Positions 6,275 to 9,325 of a stretch of 9,325 nt of DNA are shown one piece after another. The stretch covers positions 1 to 9,325 of the forward strand of contig JAGWKJ010000074.1 in assembly GCA_028865375.1 (NCBI GenBank). The letters run 5' to 3'. The first letter of the stretch is position 1. Each line of letters starts with the position of its first letter. The notes under the pieces were generated by a model. That model worked only from the letters and a program-made list of their open reading frames with translations. It was not told where the DNA came from and made no database searches. The position numbers and the translations under genes were made by a program. The DNA is from Hyphomicrobiales bacterium. GTDB lineage: Bacteria > Pseudomonadota > Alphaproteobacteria > Rhizobiales > Beijerinckiaceae.

Positions 6275-6931
6275 ATGTCATCCGCGATGTCGCCCGCGAT
6301 CGCCACGCTCGCCACCGGTTTCCTGCTCGGCTGGTCGGTCGCCTGGCCGCCCGGCCCGATCAACGCCGAGATCGCGCGCCGCTGCGTCGCGCGGGGATAT
6401 TGGGCGGGGTTTTCGCTCGGACTGGGGGCCTGCACCGGCGACGCGATCTGGGCCGTGCTGGTGTCGCTGGGCATCGGAGCGTTCTTCTCCGGCGACGGGA
6501 TGCGCCGCGCCATGGGCTATCTCAGCGTCGCGCTGTTGCTTCTGCTCGCCTTCATGTTCCTGCGCGGCGCGTGGCGCGCCTGGCGGACGGCGCCGGGCGA
6601 GGCGCCCAAGCGCTTCGATTCCGCGCGCGCCGGCTATCTTCTCGGCGCGACGATGGCGCTGACGAGCCCGTTCAACCTCGCCTTCTGGATCGCCGCGATG
6701 GGACGGCCCGATCTCGCGGGCGCTCCGCTGGTCGCGCTGCCGCTGACGGCGGGTTCGGTGCTGCTCGGCGCGCTGTCCTGGGACGTGGTCTGGTCGGGCG
6801 CCGCCACGCTGCTGAAGGCGCGGACGGCGGGCGGGCCGGGTCGCGCGTGGTCGGTGGGCGTCGAGCTCGCGACGGGCGCGCTCATGCTGTGGTTCGCGTG
6901 GGGAGCGGCCACGCGGCTCGCCGGCGGGTGA
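6275..6931 (+). CDS. LysE family translocator (putative exporter)
   Basis: 218 residues, very hydrophobic, with six likely membrane segments. Segment 1 (about 8-29) ends in PPGPIN, the family's PGP turn. Segment 2 (about 42-70) contains the LGACTGDAIW motif common in LysE/RhtB proteins. The others lie about 79-97, 121-143, 150-180 and 192-214. LysE-family proteins export amino acids or other small metabolites across the inner membrane; the substrate here cannot be read from sequence. An alternative ATG at 6287 has no better ribosome site. The gene diverges from adenine deaminase across a 91-bp structured gap. No LysR-type regulator, the usual partner of lysE, is next to it within the window. 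Confidence 0.8.
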   Translation: MSSAMSPAIATLATGFLLGWSVAWPPGPINAEIARRCVARGYWAGFSLGLGACTGDAIWAVLVSLGIGAFFSGDGMRRAMGYLSVALLLLLAFMFLRGAWRAWRTAPGEAPKRFDSARAGYLLGATMALTSPFNLAFWIAAMGRPDLAGAPLVALPLTAGSVLLGALSWDVVWSGAATLLKARTAGGPGRAWSVGVELATGALMLWFAWGAATRLAGG

Positions 6932-6970
6932 CAAGCGCCGCTTGGCCGGTCGCACGGACGTTCACCGACC
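6932..6970 (+). terminator. Weak candidate terminator after the LysE-family gene
   Basis: Immediately after the TGA lies a small hairpin, CAAGC (6932-6936) with GCTTG (6940-6944) around a 3-nt loop. It is followed by GGTCG (6948-6952) that can pair with CGACC (6966-6970). Neither has a T-run. Position right after the stop is the main support. Confidence 0.22.
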
Positions 6971-6972
6971 TG

Positions 6973-7367
6973 TCCGGCGCAGCATGTGAAAGTTTATCGA
7001 CGTCCTTGTCGAACGCCAGCGCCGCGAACTTCAAGCCCTCGACCGTCGTCAGTTACGGAAAGATCGTCTCGGACAGGTCGTCGATCGTAAGTCCGCCGCG
7101 GATCGCCATGGCCGCCGTCTGGATGCCATCGGCGCCTTCCGGTGCGAGAATATGCGCGCCGAGCAGTTTGCGGTTCGCCACGTCCGCGACAAGGTTGATC
7201 AGACCCCGCGTATCGCGGGCCGCGAGCGCGCGGGGCACGTCGTGGGGTGAGGGCGCCGAGGCTCGCACGGCATGCCCGGCGGCGCGGGCTTGCGCCTCGG
7301 TCGGCCCGACGCTCGCCAACCGGTGGTCCGCGAACACAGTCGCCCTGCCGTCCGGACCGGCGCGCCG
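6973..7367 (-). pseudogene. merA: Decayed 3' end of a mercuric reductase gene (merA remnant)
   Basis: Minus-strand translation from about 7346 reads TVFADHRLASVGPTEAQARA, then VPRALAARDTRGLINLV, KLLGAHILAPEGADGIQTAA and LSETIFP. This is the C-terminal dimerisation domain of the FAD-dependent disulfide oxidoreductases, closest to MerA. A TAA (7053-7055) follows FP exactly where MerA has FPYLT. Beyond it the same frame resumes LTTVEGLKFAALAFDKDVDKLS (7052-6987), the MerA-specific tail. The expected terminal Cys-Cys-Ala-Gly is encoded at 6984-6973, but two extra bases (6985-6986) put it out of frame, and no stop follows. The FAD and NADPH domains with the redox CxxxxC are absent, since the frame is closed upstream by the TGA of the neighbouring dehydrogenase (7368-7370). 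It is therefore a non-functional relic. A 94-residue product from a GTG at 7337 is possible but unlikely. This accounts for most of the 436-bp stretch between genes. Confidence 0.82.
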
Positions 7368-8540
7368 TCAAGGAAATGCCCGTCGCGACGGCGGACGCGC
7401 ATCGACCCACAGTCCGCCTGCTTTGGCCGACTCGACCGCCGCCGCGATCGCCGCGATCGAGGCGAGGCCGTCCTCGACGGTCGGATAGTGGCCGGCGAGC
7501 GGGTTCGGAGCGCGGCTCTCCTTGCGGGCGCTAATTTGCTCGGCGAGATCGGCATAGATATTGGCGAAGGCGAGCGGCATGCCCTCGGCGTGCCCGATCG
7601 TGACGCGCGAGGCGCGGTCGGCCTCGGGGGAGAGGTCCGGCCCTCCGCGCTCGAGGATCTGCGTGCGGCCATTGAGTGGCGTCCAATAGAGCTGGTTCGG
7701 CCATTCTTGCGCCCAGCGCACCCCGCCTTTCTCGCCGAACACCTGAATATTGAAGCCGTGCATGCGTCCGATCGCCACCGAGCTGGTCCACAGCCGCAGA
7801 ACCGCGCCGCCGTCCATGCGGAAATTGACCATCGCGTCGTCCTCGAGCGAGCGGCTCGCGACGCAGGAGACGAAGTCGGCCGAGAGCTCGCGCGGTCGCT
7901 GGCCGCAGACGTAGCTCGCCATGTGGAGAGCGTGGATGCCGCAGTCGGCGAACTGCGCGGAGCGGCCGGCCTGTGCGGGGTCATAGCGCCAGCGCACCCG
8001 GGGATTGTCGGCGTCGGCCGCATCGGCGTGGAAGCCGTGCGCGAACTCGGCCTTGACGAGCCGCACTTTGCCGAGGTCGCCGCGCGCCACCATCGCGCGC
8101 ATGTGGCGCACCAGCGCGTAGCCGGAATAGCCGTAATTGACGGCGAAGATCGCGCCGGTGCGCTTGACCGCCGCGGCCAGGTCCTCGGCCTCCGCGACCG
8201 TCATCGTCATCGGCTTCTCGCACAGGACCGCGATTCCCGCTTCGATAAAGGCCTTGGCGATCTCGTAATGCGTCGAATTCGGCGTCGCGACGGTGACAAG
8301 ATCGATGCGGTCGGACCGGCGGCGCTCGCTAGCCAGCATCTCGCGCCAATCGCCGTAGGCGCGGACGGGCTCGACGCCGAGCTTTTGGGCGAAGGCGCGG
8401 CCGCGCGCGGGATCGACGTCAAGCGCGCCGGCCGTGAACGTATACAGGCCGTCGAGCGCCGCGCCGATGCGATGGGCCGCTCCGATCTGGCTGCCTTCGC
8501 CCCCGCCGATCAGGCCCCAGTTCAGTTTACCCATGTCCAT
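7368..8540 (-). CDS. Gfo/Idh/MocA family oxidoreductase
   Basis: 390 residues from the ATG at 8540; a second ATG at 8534 is equally possible. GAGG (8546-8549) sits five bases before the first, inside the end of the upstream gene. The N-terminal Rossmann fold carries the nucleotide-binding loop GGGEGSQIG (12-20) and a VTVATPNSTHYE segment (82-93). The family's catalytic Lys is in CEKP (107-110), and the C-terminal domain has DCGIHALH (199-206) with the conserved Asp/His pair. Members oxidise or reduce sugars, inositols and derivatives with NAD(P). The paired sugar isomerase gene 7 bp upstream suggests a polyol or inositol-type substrate, but this is not determined. Recognisable family sequence ends near GGLWVDA (375-381); the last nine residues (RPPSRRAFP) are unlike a normal ending and lie at the junction with the merA remnant. 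Confidence 0.88.
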   Translation of the reverse strand: MDMGKLNWGLIGGGEGSQIGAAHRIGAALDGLYTFTAGALDVDPARGRAFAQKLGVEPVRAYGDWREMLASERRRSDRIDLVTVATPNSTHYEIAKAFIEAGIAVLCEKPMTMTVAEAEDLAAAVKRTGAIFAVNYGYSGYALVRHMRAMVARGDLGKVRLVKAEFAHGFHADAADADNPRVRWRYDPAQAGRSAQFADCGIHALHMASYVCGQRPRELSADFVSCVASRSLEDDAMVNFRMDGGAVLRLWTSSVAIGRMHGFNIQVFGEKGGVRWAQEWPNQLYWTPLNGRTQILERGGPDLSPEADRASRVTIGHAEGMPLAFANIYADLAEQISARKESRAPNPLAGHYPTVEDGLASIAAIAAAVESAKAGGLWVDARPPSRRAFP

Positions 8541-8547
8541 CAAATCC

Positions 8548-9325
8548 TCAGTTGAAGCCGATCGAGGCGAGGTAGTCGCGGTTGGCGCGCGCGTCATCGA
8601 GCGGCGACGTCGGCCCGGCGGGGGCGCAATCCTGCTCCACCGTGCACCAGCCGCCGTAGCCGCTGTCGAGGAGCGCCCGCCGAACGGCGGGAAAATCGGT
8701 CATGCCCTTGCCGAGGTTGCAGAAGACACCCTGCGCGCAGGCCTCGTAGAATCCGATGCGCTCCGCGACCACCTTGGCGCGAACCTTCGGATCGACGTCT
8801 TTGAAATGGACATAGACGGTCCGATCGACATGGCGCTTCAGGAACGACACCGGATCCAAACCGGCGAAATGCGAATGGCCGGTGTCGAGACAGATTTTGA
8901 GGAGCTTCGAATCGACGTCGGCGAGAAGGCGCTCGACCTCGGGTTCGAAGTCGACGAAGCCGGCGGCGTGCGGATGGATGGAGGCGACAAGGCCGTAGTC
9001 CTCCGACGCCATCCTCGCGACGTCGCGGATGCGGCCGACGAAGGTGGCCCGTTCGGCCTCGCTCATCTGTTCGGCCTCCTGGGGACGCCCGGCGGTGGGG
9101 GCGCGGCGGGACGAGATCGAGTCGATGAGCACAAGATGCCGCGCCCCGTGCGCGCTCAGCGATTTGCACGTGCGAACCGCTGCGTCCTTCACTTCATCCC
9201 ATTTCAGCGGATCATGAAAGGGACGGAAGACGACGCCGCCGATCAGGGTCAGCCCGCGCGAGGCGAGCGCGTCGCCCAGCGCCGCCGGATCCTCCGGCAT
9301 GAAGCCGATTGGCCCCAGCTCAATG
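8548..9325 (-). CDS. Sugar phosphate isomerase/epimerase (xylose isomerase-like TIM barrel), 5' end beyond window
   Basis: 258 residues lie in the window; the frame is open through the right edge, entering as IELGPIGFMPEDPAAL, so the true start lies outside and the ATG at 9300 is internal. AP-endonuclease-2/xylose isomerase-like TIM barrel landmarks are visible: the Glu of IELGP, ASIHPHAAGF, ICLDTGHSHFAG (Asp and His metal ligands), VYVHFKDVD, and the C-terminal VEQD. Overall it resembles inosose dehydratase/isomerase (IolE-like) proteins, which act in myo-inositol catabolism. Many sugar epimerases share the fold, so the substrate is open. Its stop is 7 bp before the Gfo/Idh/MocA ATG, so the two are almost certainly one operon continuing to the right. 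Confidence 0.85.
   Translation of the reverse strand, partial: IELGPIGFMPEDPAALGDALASRGLTLIGGVVFRPFHDPLKWDEVKDAAVRTCKSLSAHGARHLVLIDSISSRRAPTAGRPQEAEQMSEAERATFVGRIRDVARMASEDYGLVASIHPHAAGFVDFEPEVERLLADVDSKLLKICLDTGHSHFAGLDPVSFLKRHVDRTVYVHFKDVDPKVRAKVVAERIGFYEACAQGVFCNLGKGMTDFPAVRRALLDSGYGGWCTVEQDCAPAGPTSPLDDARANRDYLASIGFN

Noticed and set aside
7053..7337. A functional 94-residue MerA-like small protein from a GTG.
   Set aside because: It lacks the FAD and NADPH domains and the redox cysteines, and homologous coding sequence continues past its stop, which indicates a remnant.
4510..7488. A 992-codon open frame on the plus strand, antisense to ade and running over the lysE and merA regions.
   Set aside because: It is an antisense shadow of GC-rich codons: Arg/Ala/His-rich, no recognisable domain, and it overlaps clear real genes in other frames.
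7199..8023. A 274-codon minus-strand frame spanning the dehydrogenase-merA junction, considered as a fusion gene.
   Set aside because: It is out of frame with both homologous segments and its Ser/Arg/Pro-rich translation has no domain.
1..9325. CRISPR arrays, tRNA or rRNA genes, complete insertion sequences, or phage genes.
   Set aside because: No regularly spaced direct repeats, no tRNA-like cloverleaf, and no transposase or integrase coding sequence was seen on either strand.

Overview
The window is GC-rich throughout, with dense coding on both strands and short intergenic gaps. The surE-pcm-nlpD gene order, an alphaproteobacterial-looking NlpD and an A-type Fe-S carrier point to an alphaproteobacterium, perhaps Rhodospirillales-like. 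That placement is inferred from gene content and protein style, not from a phylogeny.

Left part (1-1590): an A-type iron-sulfur carrier (IscA/SufA/HesB family) runs off the left edge on the minus strand. Diverging from it are a DUF815 AAA+-type ATPase and, 11 bp behind that, a glutaredoxin-type arsenate reductase (arsC). A GC-rich hairpin lies between arsC and the convergent nlpD.

Middle (1690-6931): a leftward run of adenine deaminase (ade), surE (nucleotidase), pcm (isoaspartyl methyltransferase, probable TTG start overlapping the surE stop) and nlpD (LysM/M23 lipoprotein with a degenerate metallopeptidase site, so probably an amidase activator). surE-pcm-nlpD is a classic stationary-phase/repair/envelope cluster; ade at its head is less usual. 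A LysE-family exporter diverges from ade across a 91-bp gap that contains two strong hairpins.

Right part (6932-9325): 6973 to about 7367 holds the decayed 3' end of a mercuric reductase gene (merA) on the minus strand. It has lost its 5' portion, carries an in-frame TAA inside a conserved FPYLT motif, and has a 2-base shift just before the C-terminal Cys-Cys pair. It abuts the 3' end of a Gfo/Idh/MocA dehydrogenase gene, which sits 7 bp behind a sugar phosphate isomerase/epimerase gene cut by the right edge. That pair looks like the tail of an inositol- or sugar-catabolic operon.

Nothing here is clearly a new system. The most informative items are the merA relic and its junction with the catabolic genes, the structured ade/lysE intergenic region, and the possible cell-cycle-type sites upstream of nlpD.
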